Below the pieces are notes generated by a model that saw only the letters and a program-made list of their open reading frames with translations, was not told the DNA's origin and did not search any database. From NCBI GenBank assembly GCA_963921195.1, contig OY992536.1, positions 329,919,038-329,983,037 on the forward strand: a DNA stretch of 64,000 nucleotides, read 5' to 3'. Positions 42,378 through 54,560 of this stretch are shown piece after piece (within the stretch, counting starts at the first letter, position 1; each line of letters begins with the position of its first letter). The stretch comes from Pegoplata infirma (taxonomy: Eukaryota > Arthropoda > Insecta > Diptera > Anthomyiidae). Made by a program: the position numbers and the translations under genes.

Positions 42378-45233
42378 AGTATATGGGGCATTCCATGCCA
42401 AATCGCACACTTTCGGACACGACCCCATTTGATTTCGACAAAAAATGCCGCCCGTATTCCTTAAGAGTTAAAACACCTCAATTCAACCGAAAAAAGTAGT
42501 ATTTTTGACCTTACCCCTTTCGAATTTTATGAAACTTGGAATATAGTTGGGCCCTTACAAAAAAATAATTGTGCCAAAATTTTGGACTTCTGGTAGTTTT
42601 TCTTCCCGAGATATGGGGTCTTGAAAATTGGAAAAATCGTATATATATCACAAAATCCACCAGAAAACACACAAAAAATGCTATTTTCTGACCTAAGGTC
42701 TTTCGATTTTCTTTATATTGACGGTATGCATTCTCAATGAAGCCAATAAAACATATCCATTTTCAGTTTTTTTAATTTTAAAAAAATCGCGATTTTTTCG
42801 CGAATTTAATTTTCTTCAAAAATTTAAAAAATCGAAAAAGTATGTTAATTTGAAAAGCCATATCTTCTAAAGTATCTATCGGATTTCTACGATTCAAAAA
42901 GCATTTGATTCAAACGTTCGTCCTTTTTTATACCATTGGAATAAAAAAAAAGTTTTTCCAAAAAAAGTGCATTTTTGATGCAAATGCAATTTTTGGATGC
43001 ATTTTTCAAAACTTTCTCCCCCTTCAATTTTTTTGAAACCTGCATAATTCGAAAATATGGCATTTTTTACACAAAATTGAGTACCGTTTTTTTTGTGACA
43101 GCTTTTCAAAAAATTTTCGTGATTTTTTTAAAACTACTTATTTGATTTTTTCCATACAAAAAATCAATTTAATGTTTATTTTGCAATTTTATCAAAAAAG
43201 TATGTAACTTTAAAAAGCCATTTCTTCGAAAGTATTAATCGGATTTCTACGACTCAAAAAGCATTCGATTCAACTGATTATCCGTTTTTATACCAATGCA
43301 CTAACAAAAAATATTTTTAAAAAAAAAATGCATTTTTGATGCAAATGCAATTTTTGGATGCATTTTTTAAAACTTTCTCCCCCTTCAATTTGTTTGAAAC
43401 CTGCATAAATCGAAAATATAACATTTTTTACATAAAATTGGGTACATTTTTTTTTGTGATGGCGTTTCACAAAATTTTCGTGATTTTTTAAAAAAATGCT
43501 TTTGTAGATTTTCCTTAGACTAAAATTTTTTTTTGTTATTTTATGAACTTTATGAAAAAATTGTATGGAAAAACCAATAAGGTATTTTTAAAAAAATTAC
43601 AAAATTTTTACGAAACTCCGTCACAAAAAAAGCGGTACGCAATTTTGTGTAAAAAATGCCATATTTTCGATTTATGTAGGTTTAAAAAAAATTGAAGGGG
43701 GAGAAAGTTTTAAAAAATGCATCCAAAAAATGCATTTGCATCAAAAATGCACTTTTTTTAAAAATATTTTTTTTTATTACATTAATAAAAAGTAAGACTA
43801 TCGTCTGAATCGAATGCTTTTTGAATTGAAGAAATCCGATAGATACTTCCGAAGATATGGCTATTGAAAGTAGCATACTTTTTTGATTTTTTCAATTTTT
43901 GAAGAAAATTAAATTCGCGAAAAAATCGCGATTTTTTTTAAATATAAAAAACTGAAAATGGATATGTTTAATTGGCTCTATAGAGCACATGTGTACAAAA
44001 AATTAGATAAATTTGAAGACCCTCGGTCAGATTTTATAAAATCTTTGCTGGATTTCATGATATGACAAAAGTGTTCTGAGATAAATAAAAATAACTCGAA
44101 AAGTAATAAAAATACAGGTCTCAGTCAGGTTGCAAATAATAGGTAATGAGACAGCCTTTAAAATGGCATTCCCCAAGATTTTTTTTGAAAAAGGTCAAAG
44201 GTCATTGGTTTTAACCTTAATTTTTGGAGAGCTATATCTCAAAAAACGATATTTTTAAAATTTTGGAAAAAATATATGTTATTAAGGGTCACCTATAGTA
44301 CTTAAGTTTAAATTTTCAGGATGGAGACTTCATTGGAACTTTTAATATTACTAGAAACATAGTGACAGGAAATAAAAAGTGGTGTATTTTCTCTTAGAAA
44401 AAAAAACTTTTTTTTTTTGTTTTTGAGATTCTGGTACCAAAGTTTACGTTTTTGAATGTTTTTGACGTGCTGAGTCCATTTATGACCTTAGAACTGGCCT
44501 ATCGCTATTTGTTTTCGAGATATCTGCACATAAATGTGTGAAAATTGCTGAAATGCTATTGCTCTGTTTTTTTGAACATTTAGGTGCATATATCTTGAAA
44601 AGTAATAGCGATAGGCCAGTTCAAAGGTCATATTTGGACTCAGCACGTCAAAAACATTCAGAAAAATGAATTTTGATACCAGAATTTCAAAGACAAAAAA
44701 AATATTTTTTTTTTCTAAGGGAAATTACACCGCTTTTTCTTTCCTGTCACAATGTTTCTATTAATATTAAAAGTTCCAATGAAGTCTCCATCCTGAAAAT
44801 TTAAATTAAGGTAGTATAGGTGATTCTTAACAACATATATTTTTTCCAAAATTTTAAAAATATCGTTTTTTGAGATATAGTTCTCCAAAAATTAAGGTTA
44901 AAACCAATGACCTTTGACCTTGTTCAAAAAAAATCTTGGGGAAAGCCATTTTAAAGGCTGTCTCATTACCTATTATTTGAAACCCAAATGAGACCTGTAT
45001 TATTATTACTTTTCGAGATATCTTTATTTATGTCATAACACTTTTATCAAATATATACGATTTTATTAATTTTCAAGACCGCATATCTCGAATACTGGAA
45101 TGACCAGAAGCCTGAAAAATTGGCAAAATCTCTTTTTTGTTAAAGTAAACCCCAGTACTTAATTTCATTAAATTTGGAAAGGGTGCGGTCAACTCGTCGG
45201 TTGAATTGAGGTGTTTTAGCTCTTAATCAAGTG
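42378..45233. mobile_element. Nested foldback, about 2.9 kb
   Basis: Left end GGGGCATTCCATGCCAAATC resembles the 2171 element. Outer arms: AAAACACCTCAATTCAACCG (about 42472) / CGGTTGAATTGAGGTGTTTT (about 45205), and a long core 44040-44555 / 44565-45060 (CCTATCGCTATT / AATAGCGATAGG near the turn). The left arm contains a second complete palindrome, 42640-44060. The matching right terminal GGGGCATT is missing. Confidence 0.85.
42640..44060. repeat. Inner palindrome with duplicated ~330-bp arm
   Basis: AAACATATCCATTTTCAGTT (about 42750) pairs with AACTGAAAATGGATATGTTT (about 43950), and AAATCGCGATTTTTTCGCG with its inverse. Within the left arm GGATTTCTACGATTCAAAAA near 42880 recurs near 43243, so the arm holds a direct duplication that the right arm has once. 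Confidence 0.8.
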
Positions 45234-45934
45234 GTTAAAAAATTGAAAAACATTAAGAATCTAAAATTTTTTGAAGACAAATGTTTTGAAACTAAAAATT
45301 TTTCCTGTTAAAAGAATCTCAAAATCTGAAAATTTTTTCTTAGAATATGAAACTTTTCAACTTAAGATTCTAATGAAAAATATCTTAGATCCTGAAGTTT
45401 TATGTACACAAAAAATGGACCTAATTGTAAGTAAAATGTAATCAAATCTTAAAAAACAATGTCTCAGAATCATACTGTTTTCTAAAAAAAAAATTCTCAG
45501 AATCTAAAACATTCTATAAGAAAAATGTCTGAGAATCGAAGACTTTTTTATAATAATAATGTCTTAAATATTTTTGCCTTTTTCTCAGAATCTATGACTT
45601 TTTCTATAGGAAAAATGTCTCAGAATCTGAGACTTTTTCTATAAAGAATTCTCAGAATCTAAGGCTTTCCTATATGAAAAATGTTTCAGAATCTGAGAAC
45701 ACAGAAAAAAAAATATTTAAGAAAATTTTAATAAACACGTTTATTAAAAATAAAAATATTTTTAATAAAATTTTTTATTGTATCAATAAAAAAATTTACT
45801 GAAATTAAAAAAAAAACTATGTTCAACTCATTCCGTCGGCAAGTTTTGTTGTGTTTCTTTTTTTCACACATAGTAATTTCAAAAAAAGAAATAACATAAA
45901 AAAAAAACAAAAAATATTAAAAAAAAAAAAAAAA

Positions 45935-46025
45935 GTTGGGTCTGATGGGGATTCGAACCAACGACCCAAAAAAAAAAAAGTAATAAGTTTATCCACCGCT
46001 TAACGCATAACGCCAAAACAGTGTT
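45935..46025 (-). pseudogene. tRNA-like sequence with a perfect B box
   Basis: Minus strand: TGGTTCGAATCCCC (45960-45947) fits the B box exactly and sits in a short TCATCAGACCCAAC-type 3' end followed by about 15 Ts. Upstream GCGTTAAGCGGTGGATAAAC takes the A-box place but deviates. A T run replaces the anticodon region. Confidence 0.5.
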
Positions 46026-46324
46026 ATAGTTTTGACGGCTAAATTCTGTCATCTGCTTACAAGCAAGAACAAAAAAGAAATAAAAGCACAATTTGTTTGT
46101 GAATGCGTGTGTGTGTGTATAGTTGTGTGTTAAATATTTTTACTGTTATAAGTTAGAGAATGAAAGTGATGCACTCAACTAAATTTGTCAGTATTTTTTT
46201 TTTGTTTTAATTTCAACTGATAATTTCTTCTGTTACCATTACTGACAAAATTAAGTGAGTGTTCCACAATTCTTGTTTACTTTTATTTAAAAACAAAATG
46301 ATTTTATGCGTAGTAACTTGTTGA

Positions 46325-46405
46325 CATGTTGTAGCTCAGTTGGATAAACGGCAAGCATTGTAAGCAGGAGGTATGCTGTTCAAAGCTTGTTGGAAACAAT
46401 GACAA
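46325..46405 (+). pseudogene. tRNA-like sequence with a perfect A box
   Basis: TAGCTCAGTTGG (46332-46343) matches the A-box consensus, followed by ATAAACGGCAAGCATTGTAA. The B-box position CTGTTCAAAGCTT is degraded. With 45935-46025 it forms the two arms of the host element, each preserving a different half of the tRNA promoter. Confidence 0.5.
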
Positions 46406-47870
46406 TTAAGAAAAGTATAATAAATAAAAGAATTAAATAATAAAATAAAAATAAATAAAACAAAAAATATTTTTTTTCTTTAATTCTAAAAATATAAAAA
46501 AAAAAATATAAATCAATAAACTTTTTTATTGAATCTTGAAATCCCTTCATTGAAATTATTTTCAGCAAACGACTTACAAATGCGTTTATTGAATTCGTGA
46601 AAATCTTCACCACGGCTTTTTTAGTTAATTTATTTATTGAATTCGTGAATTTTTTTATTGAAATTGAAATTTTTTTTTTTGTGTGAACTTTCTATAGGAA
46701 TAATGTCTCTGAATCTGAAAAATGTTTAAAAATCTGAGATTTTTTCTATAAAAAAAATTCTTAGAATCTGAGGCTATTCTTTATGAAAAATGTTTTAGAA
46801 TTTGAAAACTTTCTGTAGGAAAATTTCTCAGAATTTTTCCTACAATCTTGGAAAATGTCTCTGAATTTTATACACTTTTTACGAAAAATGTCTCAGAATC
46901 AACGAATTTTTCTTAAGGAAAATTATCCCTAAATCTAAGATTTTGTGTATAGGAAAAATGTCTCATTGTCAGAGACATAAGCTGAGACTTTTGGTACAGA
47001 AAAATGCTCAAAATCTAAGACTTTTTCTATTGTAAAAATATACTTTTCTATAAGAATAATGTCTCAGAATCTAAGTAATTTTCTATGGGAAAAATATTTC
47101 AGAATCTGAGACTTTTTCTTTAGGAAAATTATCTTAGAGTCCGAAGCTTTTTCTATATGAAAAATGTTTCATAATCTGACAATTTCATATATGCAAAATT
47201 TCTCAGAATCTGAGACTTGTTCTATAGGAAAATGTCTAAGAATTTGAAAAATTTTCTATAGGACAAGTGTTTAAGCATCTGAGACTTTTTCGAAAAAAAT
47301 GTCTCAAAATCTAAGGAATTTTCAGTAGAAAAAATGTCTGAGAATCTAAGATATTTTCTATAGGAAAAATGTCGAAGAATCTGAGACTTTTTCTATAGGA
47401 AAAATGTCTTAGAATTTAAGACTTTTTCTATAAGAAAATTTTCTCAGAATCCGAGAGTTTTTCTTTAGGAAAAAGGTTTTAGAATCTAGGTCTCAGATTC
47501 TGAATTATTTTTCTTATAGAAAAAGCGAAGATATTCTCAGAATCTAAAACTTTTTGTGTATAATGTTTCAGAATCTGAGTAAATGTGCTAGACTAGAAAT
47601 ATTTCAGATTCTGGGAAAATGTCTCACAATCGGAGTCTTTTCTTTTGGAAAATTATTTTATGAATATGTTTACAGAATCATTTTTTCAAGAGAAACGTTT
47701 TCCATTGGAAATATGATTTAGAGTCTTTGACTTTTTCTATAACAAAAACTGTATTAACTGGAAATTGTCATAAAATCTTAGACTATTCTTTGAAAAAAAA
47801 TTCAGATGCTGATAATCTATTTTGTTAAAATGTATCAGCATCTGATACAATTCACATTTTAAGAAAAGGC

Positions 47871-48902
47871 TTAAGTCTCTCAAAAAATTTTAAAATATTA
47901 AAAAAATTTAAATTTTTTTTCCAGTTTAAACTTACGCAAAAATGAAGAATCTGATCATTCAATTCAAGGAAAAGATCGACAAAAATTCTTAAATAAAATC
48001 CTGGAATACGCCCCTTGGTCCGCCACAAGTTATATGCTTGGGGAGGTTGTTTTAACTTTGGTGATTTTCAACCGATTTTATTTTCTAGTACCTTGATTGG
48101 GAAACATTTTACTCCAAATCACAATCCTGAAACAACTTGAGTTCAAACTTAACTCAAAATATCGAAAAAAAAAAATTAGAAAATTAATAGAAAGACATAT
48201 TTTGACCGACCCCCAACTGTTTTTCAATCCCAAAATTTTTTCAGAACATACCCAGGAAAATTTTTTGGAACAAATTCCTGGTTCAATAAATCCTTCAATA
48301 TATTCTATGGTAATTACAACAAAATTTTCTATGTAAAATTATTTTTCAAAAAAACTACTTGCTCTAAAAAACGATTGCTTTCGGGACAATTTCAAACAAA
48401 AATCATTGATTCTGGAATGTTAAGTTGAACCGGTTGCAGGGTAGTTTAATACGTTTTGGAACCGATTATTTGGAATAAAAAAATTTGCTGGGTACTTACT
48501 AGGGTGGTTCATAAAAACGAAAGTTGGATTTTTGCATTGACCACCAAAAATATATATTAAACACCGTGAGAAAATAACACGTGATTTTGTTCAAAATTTT
48601 TCATCAAGGTTTAGGGGTCTCTACCGGGCCCTAAACATTGGGTCTAAAAAAAAGGTCACACAATCCCAGGAAAATTTTTTGGAACAAATCCTGGTTCAAT
48701 AGATTCTTGAATATATTCTACGGTAATCACAACAAAATTTTCTATGTAAAATTATTTTTCAAAAAAACTACTTGCTCTAAAAACGATTGCTTTCGGGACA
48801 ATTTCAAACAAAAATCATTGATTCTGGAATGTTAAGTAGAACCGGTTGCAGGGTAGTTTGATGCGTTCTGGAACCGATTATTTGGAACAGAAAATTTTGC
48901 TG
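47871..48902. repeat. Direct repeat pair flanking a dispersed repeat
   Basis: 48248-48498 and 48664-48902 are about 95% alike (CCCAGGAAAATTTTTTGGAA ... GAACCGGTTGCAGGGTAGTT ... TTTGCTG). Between them is 48504-48663, the AGGGTGGTTC repeat also seen at 9528-10190. The frames 48097-48336 and 48638-48835 come from this duplication and have no domain. Confidence 0.85.
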
Positions 48903-49317
48903 TGATGAAAAAAAAATTAGATTTTAATTTTTTATTTATAATTTAGCTTTATTAGCTTATTAATGACAAAAAGTTTCATTTTGGTCGGACAAGTATTTCA
49001 GTTCCAAAAGTGACCATGAAAAAAAATTGGCTGGTTGGGGTCTTACTCTAAAAATTACATCCATATATGAACATACATGGTCATTTTCACCCGGGATGTT
49101 TTAAAAACATTGGTAACCCGGCTAAAAATAATGTATACAAGCTCATGTACGATCATATATGATAATTTATGTTAAGGGTGGGCCAATATATGATCGCATA
49201 TTATCATATGTTTTACCATATATGGTCATATATTGAATAAGCGCCAATTTTAATATATGTTCATATCTGATCATATATGTTTTCGAATTAATGATGTATG
49301 GTCAGATGTGTTCATAT
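48903..49317. repeat. CATATATG-type repeat, left of the 2.1-kb palindrome
   Basis: Many CATATATG/ATGATCATATA motifs and a TTTTCACCCGGGATG end as in 39982-40495. It is interrupted by the palindrome at 49326 and continues for a short way after 51446 (CATATACAATTCATTTTTAG). Confidence 0.7.
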
Positions 49318-49325
49318 ATGCTCAT

Positions 49326-51437
49326 TAGAGTGGCACTTAAAAATTAAATTTTCGAATTTTAAAATGCGCGGGTCGGAATATTGTGTAATTGCGTCTAAAA
49401 ATTATTGTGTAAAAATTTCAGGAAAATCGAATAACTTTAACCCGTGCCGCTTTGAGGTCAAAGTTTCGGGTTTTTGGGGAAAAAGGACGATGATTTGAAA
49501 AAAAAAATAAAATTTTTTTTTTATGAAATTAATTAAAATAATTTTTTTTTATTTAGCTTTTACTCAAAACTACTTGAAAAAAATTATGTCAACTTTGTAT
49601 GACATCATTAACCAGTTAAAAATTTTAAGCTAAAAATTACCATGAATTTAGGGGGGTACTTCAAATGAGTATTTTCGATTTTTTAAAAATTTTATTAAAC
49701 AAAATTTTTAAATTCAACATTTCTATACAAGTCACTTATAAAAAACATCCTAAAGATTAAATATTAAAAAAATTGGGGATATACACCGACTCAATTTGTT
49801 TTTGGAGCCGTTTGATTTTTGTGGATTTCAAGGAAATTAGAATTTTGTGTAAATTTTTTTTTATGAAAATCGATTTTCAAATAAACTGACCAAATTTAAA
49901 TTTTTTGTTGCTTCTTTTGATCAAATTAATTCAGTTAAGAACTATTAACTTTATTAGACATCGTTAACCCATATTGGCAGGGGACAAATGTGACCCAAGC
50001 AGCAAATTTAAAGTTTGTTTCTAGAATTTTAAGAATTTTATGGTTTCAAAATCATTTTTGTGGTCTATTACATACTAATTTATAGTGTCCGACCAAATAT
50101 TTGGCTTCGGCATTGGCCAAAGAGCAGCACTCGGCCAGTATTCGGCTTCAGCTACATTTTTGGCCAAATATGGCCTTATACCGAATAATTATATAAAACT
50201 TGTACGAACGTGTAAAAAAATGTTTTTGTGGAAAAACAAACACTAAAAAAAAGTCTTGTACTCAAAAAAAAATTTTTACTCAAAACAGGTTTTACACTCG
50301 AAAAAATGTGCACTCAAAAAAAAAACTATTTTTACAAAAATTACTAAAAAAAACATTTATGGATTCGGTCAAATTTAACTTTTTTATTTGTTTTTACTAT
50401 TTAAATATATTTTGACCGAATCCATAAATGTTTTTTTTTTATTATTTTTTGTAAAAATAATTTTTTTTTGAGTGCACATTTTTTCGAGTGTGAAACCTGA
50501 AAGACTTTTTTTAGTGTTTGTTTTTCCACAAAAACATTTTTTTACACGTTCGTACAAGTTTTATATAATTATTCGGTATAAGGCCATATTTGGCCAAAAA
50601 TGTAGCTGAAGCCGAATACTGGCCGAGTGCTGCTCTTTGGCCAATGCCGAAGCCAAATATTCGGTCGGACACTATTAATTAGTATGTAATAGACCACCAA
50701 AATGATTTTGAAACCATAAAATTCTTAAAATTCTAGAAACAGACTTTAAATTTGCTGCTTGGGTCACATTTGTCCCCTGCCAATATGGGTTAACGATGTC
50801 TAATAAAGTTAATAGTTCTTAACTGAATTAATTTGATCAAAAGAAGCAACAAAAAATTTAAATTTGGTCAGTTTATTTGAAAATCGATTTTCATAAAAAA
50901 AAATTTACACAAAATACTAATTTCCTTGAAATCCACAAAAATCAAACGGCTCCAAAAACAAATTGAGTCGGTGTATATCCCCAATTTTTTTAATATTTAA
51001 TCTTTAGGATGTTTTTTATAAGTGACTTGTATAGAAATGTTGAATTTAAAAATTTTGTTTAATAAAATTTTTAAAAAATCGAAAATACTCATTTGAAGTA
51101 CCCCCCTAAATTCATGGTAATTTTTAGCTTAAAATTTTTAACGGGTTAATGATGTCATACAAAGTTGACATAATTTTTTTCAAGTAGTTTTGAGTAAAAG
51201 CTAAATAACAAAAAAAAATATTTTAATTAATTTCATAAAAAAAAAATTTTTTTTTTTTTTTTTTTCAAATCATCGTCCTTTTTCCCCAAAAACCCGAAAC
51301 TTTGACCTCAAAGCGGCACGGGTTAAATTTATTCGATTTTCCTGAAATTTTTACACAATCATTTTTAGACGTAATTACACAATATTCCGACCCGCGCTTT
51401 TTGAAATTCGAAAATTTAATTTTTAAGTGCCACTCTA
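49326..51437. mobile_element. Nearly perfect 2.1-kb palindrome with 8-bp duplication
   Basis: Ends TAGAGTGGCACTTAAAAATT and its inverse, flanked by the identical octamer ATGCTCAT (49318-49325; 51438-51445). An 8-bp duplication and TAG-type ends fit hAT. Arms of about 1.05 kb are near identical over their whole length, turning over at about 50392 with a ~37-bp loop (ATTCGGTC/GACCGAAT at the loop base). No transposase frame. A lone end (GTGCCACTCTAATA) is at about 53843. Confidence 0.93.
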
Positions 51438-51459
51438 ATGCTCATATACAATTCATTTT

Positions 51460-51760
51460 TAGCCGGGAAGTCACAAAAATATTTTGAACGTATTTTTGTC
51501 ACTCAAAAATATTTTTACACTAAAAAAAAATACACTCGAAAAAAATCTTACACTCAAAAAAAAATTTACACTCAAAAAAATTTCAGTAATTTATTTTTTT
51601 TTTTGTTCAAAAATTACTTAAAAAAAGTATTTTACACAAAATAAAATATTTCTGATCAAAAATATTATATTTTTCACGTTTGAAAATTTACTATCACTTA
51701 AAAAGGGCATTGTGGAGGGTATTCATAGATTCGGCCAAGTCGAATTTAATTTTTCTATTT
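51460..51760 (+). repeat. Dispersed ACACTCAAAAAA-rich repeat, copy 3
   Basis: AAGTCACAAAAATATTTTGA, several ACACTCAAAAAAAA units, then AAAAAGGGCATTGTGGAGGG and ATTCGGCCAAGTCGAATTTA. Matches copies at 5335 and 10195. Confidence 0.65.
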
Positions 51761-54560
51761 GTTTTTTGTTATTTTTGTAAATAATGGGATATTTCATGTA
51801 CATTTTTAATTTTTAGTTACTGTACTTTTTTAAAACTTTCCTAAGAAAAAAAGAATATTCGAAAAAGAAAAGCCTGGGGAGTTACTGCGTAATTCAGTTT
51901 GAAAGGAGAATGCTTTTGAATCGGAATTTCTATTCGCAAATAATTCAAAAGAAAATAATTTCTTAGGCATGAAATTATTTAGAGCTTGTCAGCTCTTCTC
52001 TAAGTTATGCAACAATAAAAACAATTACTAACTTAATATTAGGCAAGAGAATATTTATCCCGAATTATTATTTTTAGGCTTGGCCCGCCAAAACATGCCC
52101 TAATCAGACGCTTTTATGGAAAAAATAACGAAACCAAATCTTGGTCACAAAGTTAGTTCTCTTCCAGCCTCAAGAGATTGTAATCTCAGTGCACTTTAAA
52201 CAAAAAAATTTGTATATAATCCGGAAAATTTATTCATAAAATTGCCATGGAGTAATTTTGACCAAGCATTGCATAAAAACAGAAGAAAGAAGTGTTTTTA
52301 ATTTTGTTTTTTTTTTTTTTATCTAAAAGGTTTTTGACAATTTGTTTTCTTATTTTTCTCGTAAAAGAGCCCTAATTGCGTAGGGGGACGAATTTTCGAA
52401 TTCGAAATAGCCGAATTCGAAACGCGCTAACTTACATATTAGTAAATATTTACGTACATATAAACATTTTAAAAAAGAGGACTGAATTTTTAGTTTTTTT
52501 ATGAATAAATATTAAAATAATCCAATTTTAAAATGCATATTTTTCTAATTTTTACTGCATATTTTTTAATTTTTGATACACAAAAATTAAAAAATATGCA
52601 GTAAAGGGTCACTAAGATTATTTTATTATAGTTTTTGTAATACTTCTACTAAAGTGACAAATATCATTTTGATTTTAAATTAAAGACCTATCTAACGGAA
52701 TCAACATTAAGTTCATACATTGCATATTTCTCAAATTATTGGGGTTAGAATAGGGGAAATTCTGAATTTTTACTTTAAAGGTCATCTTAGTGAACCTGGA
52801 ACTTATAATTTTGACCGCGAATATTTTATTTAAGAGGCTAACAACATTTAGAAGTAATGTATCAGGTTTTCTTAAAAAAAATATAAAAAATATAAAATAT
52901 AAAAAATATAAAAAACTTATGTTTAATAACCCGATTTTTATGATAAAATCGATTTGAGCTAATTCCAACCTTCCAAAAATCTCAAAAATCTTTTAGGCCA
53001 TACGAATTCATATTCCGCTTTAAGAGTTGCAAAAATAAAAAAATAAAAGTTTTTGATGAAACGCCTTAATATACACAAATAAAAAGGACGTGAAAAAACC
53101 TCAATAAAAAACAATTGTGTATTTATTGATCACTAACAAAACAATCTACTGTTTTTGTGAGGGTTCCCAGGAAAACTTAGATCACCAAATAAGGTATAAA
53201 ATAAGGTATAGGATTGCTTATTTTATACATTGCAGCATTGATGATTTTAGTAGGGGATGAGACTCAAAGTAATGCATACGAGTAAGGTATATAATACTTA
53301 TAGCATACCAGAACGTAATATATAAGGTGTTACGAGTAGTGAAAAAGTAATTTTGTATTAAATTTACTCACGTGATTGTAAGTGAGTGTAAGTAGATAAA
53401 ATATGCTCGTGACTGAGTGTGTGTCATTAGAAAATTCCTGTCGTGAGCCCATCTCTAGTTTGAACTTATGCATTTTTTTTATAAAATATTTATTTCTTAT
53501 GTTATTGTAATGCATTATGCATCCAATTATAAATAATGCATTATTTCAAACTATGAAATAATACATAATGTAACCAAATATAAGTCATCCATGATTTAAT
53601 GTTTAGAAATAATAAATATGAAATACATTTTTTTCAATAATCATGAATAACGTAACAAATTATTAGTAAAGCATTATTTTTCACTTTAAAATAATACGTT
53701 GTGGAATAAATTGTAACGTAGCAAACCGACTTCTTTATTGCTACATACATAATTTCCGAGCCCATTGTTAATTGCACACACTTACTATACAAGATTTTAT
53801 TGAATTCGGGTTAAATAGTAATGTTAACCCTGGTATATAAGTGCCACTCTAATATACCACGACACTATATTTACCGCCCTAATATTGGCCCAGGGTAGCA
53901 GTTACATTATATTTACTAAATGCATCGACACCAGAGACCATAACCGTTATGAGATTTATTGAAAAAACTAAAATTTAACTGTTCAAAAATATTATTTAAA
54001 AATATAAATTTAAAATAACAGTTTGAAAAAATTTATATAAATATCTGTCCAAAATAACAGAAATAAAAAACTTTTATTTTTTTCAACTGTTATCAAATAC
54101 TCTTTGAGCCTTATAAAATTTGATATATTTAAGTAAAACTAAAATAAACGCATACAAAAGAATCCTATTGATAGCTAATACCTTAATTATTGATTTGAAA
54201 ATTAGAACTTTGATTGATTTGAATACAAATAACTGTTATAACAGTTATTTAAAATAAATAAATGTTATTTTAAACTTTTTGAACAAAAAGTTTTTAATAA
54301 CTGTTATTTTATACTTTTATTGATAAAAATCAAAAAATAAAAGTTATTGCAAATTTTAACACGGGACATCTCTAGAAGTCTTTCCATATATATAATGCAT
54401 ATTTTGGACAACATTCGTTTAATGATTTTTTTAAAGCAAAATAACACATATAACTGTTTTATTTGGTCTCTGATCGACACACATGTGAATAATGGCCACC
54501 CTATTAATTTCACCTACGGTATATACGTGTAACCCTAATTTTCGTGTGTATGGATTCACA
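51761..54560. other. A+T-rich sequence with a diverged hAT-like relic
   Basis: 52085-52435 (GGCCCGCCAAAACATGCCC ... GAGATTGTAATCTCAGTGCA ... GCCATGGAGTAATTTTGACC ... CGAAACGCGCTAAC) is a diverged, non-palindromic relative of an arm of 57598-58319. 53330-53720 has repeated ATAATGCATTAT-like motifs. 54000-54350 is rich in AACTGTTAT/ATAACAGTT. No gene supported. Confidence 0.45.

Larger units (their letters stand above)
45700..46684. mobile_element. CACAGAAAA-ended element carrying tRNA-like arms
   Basis: Inserted in the minisatellite: flanks read CTGAGAA and GAACTTTC, restoring an unbroken unit with a GAA duplication. Ends CACAGAAAAAAAAAT / ATTTTTTTTTTTGTGT are inverted, with TTTATTGAA/TTCAATAAA-type subterminal repeats. 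It holds two tRNA-like segments in opposite orientation (45938-46025 minus, 46325-46405 plus). No transposase. Confidence 0.75.
45270..47640. repeat. 35-bp CTCAGAATCTGAG minisatellite, about 1.4 kb
   Basis: Units approximate TCTCAGAATCTGAGACTTTT followed by TCTATAGGAAAAATG; each contains the inverted pair CTCAG/CTGAG. The array is interrupted by the element 45700-46684, and the same unit occurs at 14985-15420 and 31555-31740. Degenerate toward both ends (to about 47870). Confidence 0.9.
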
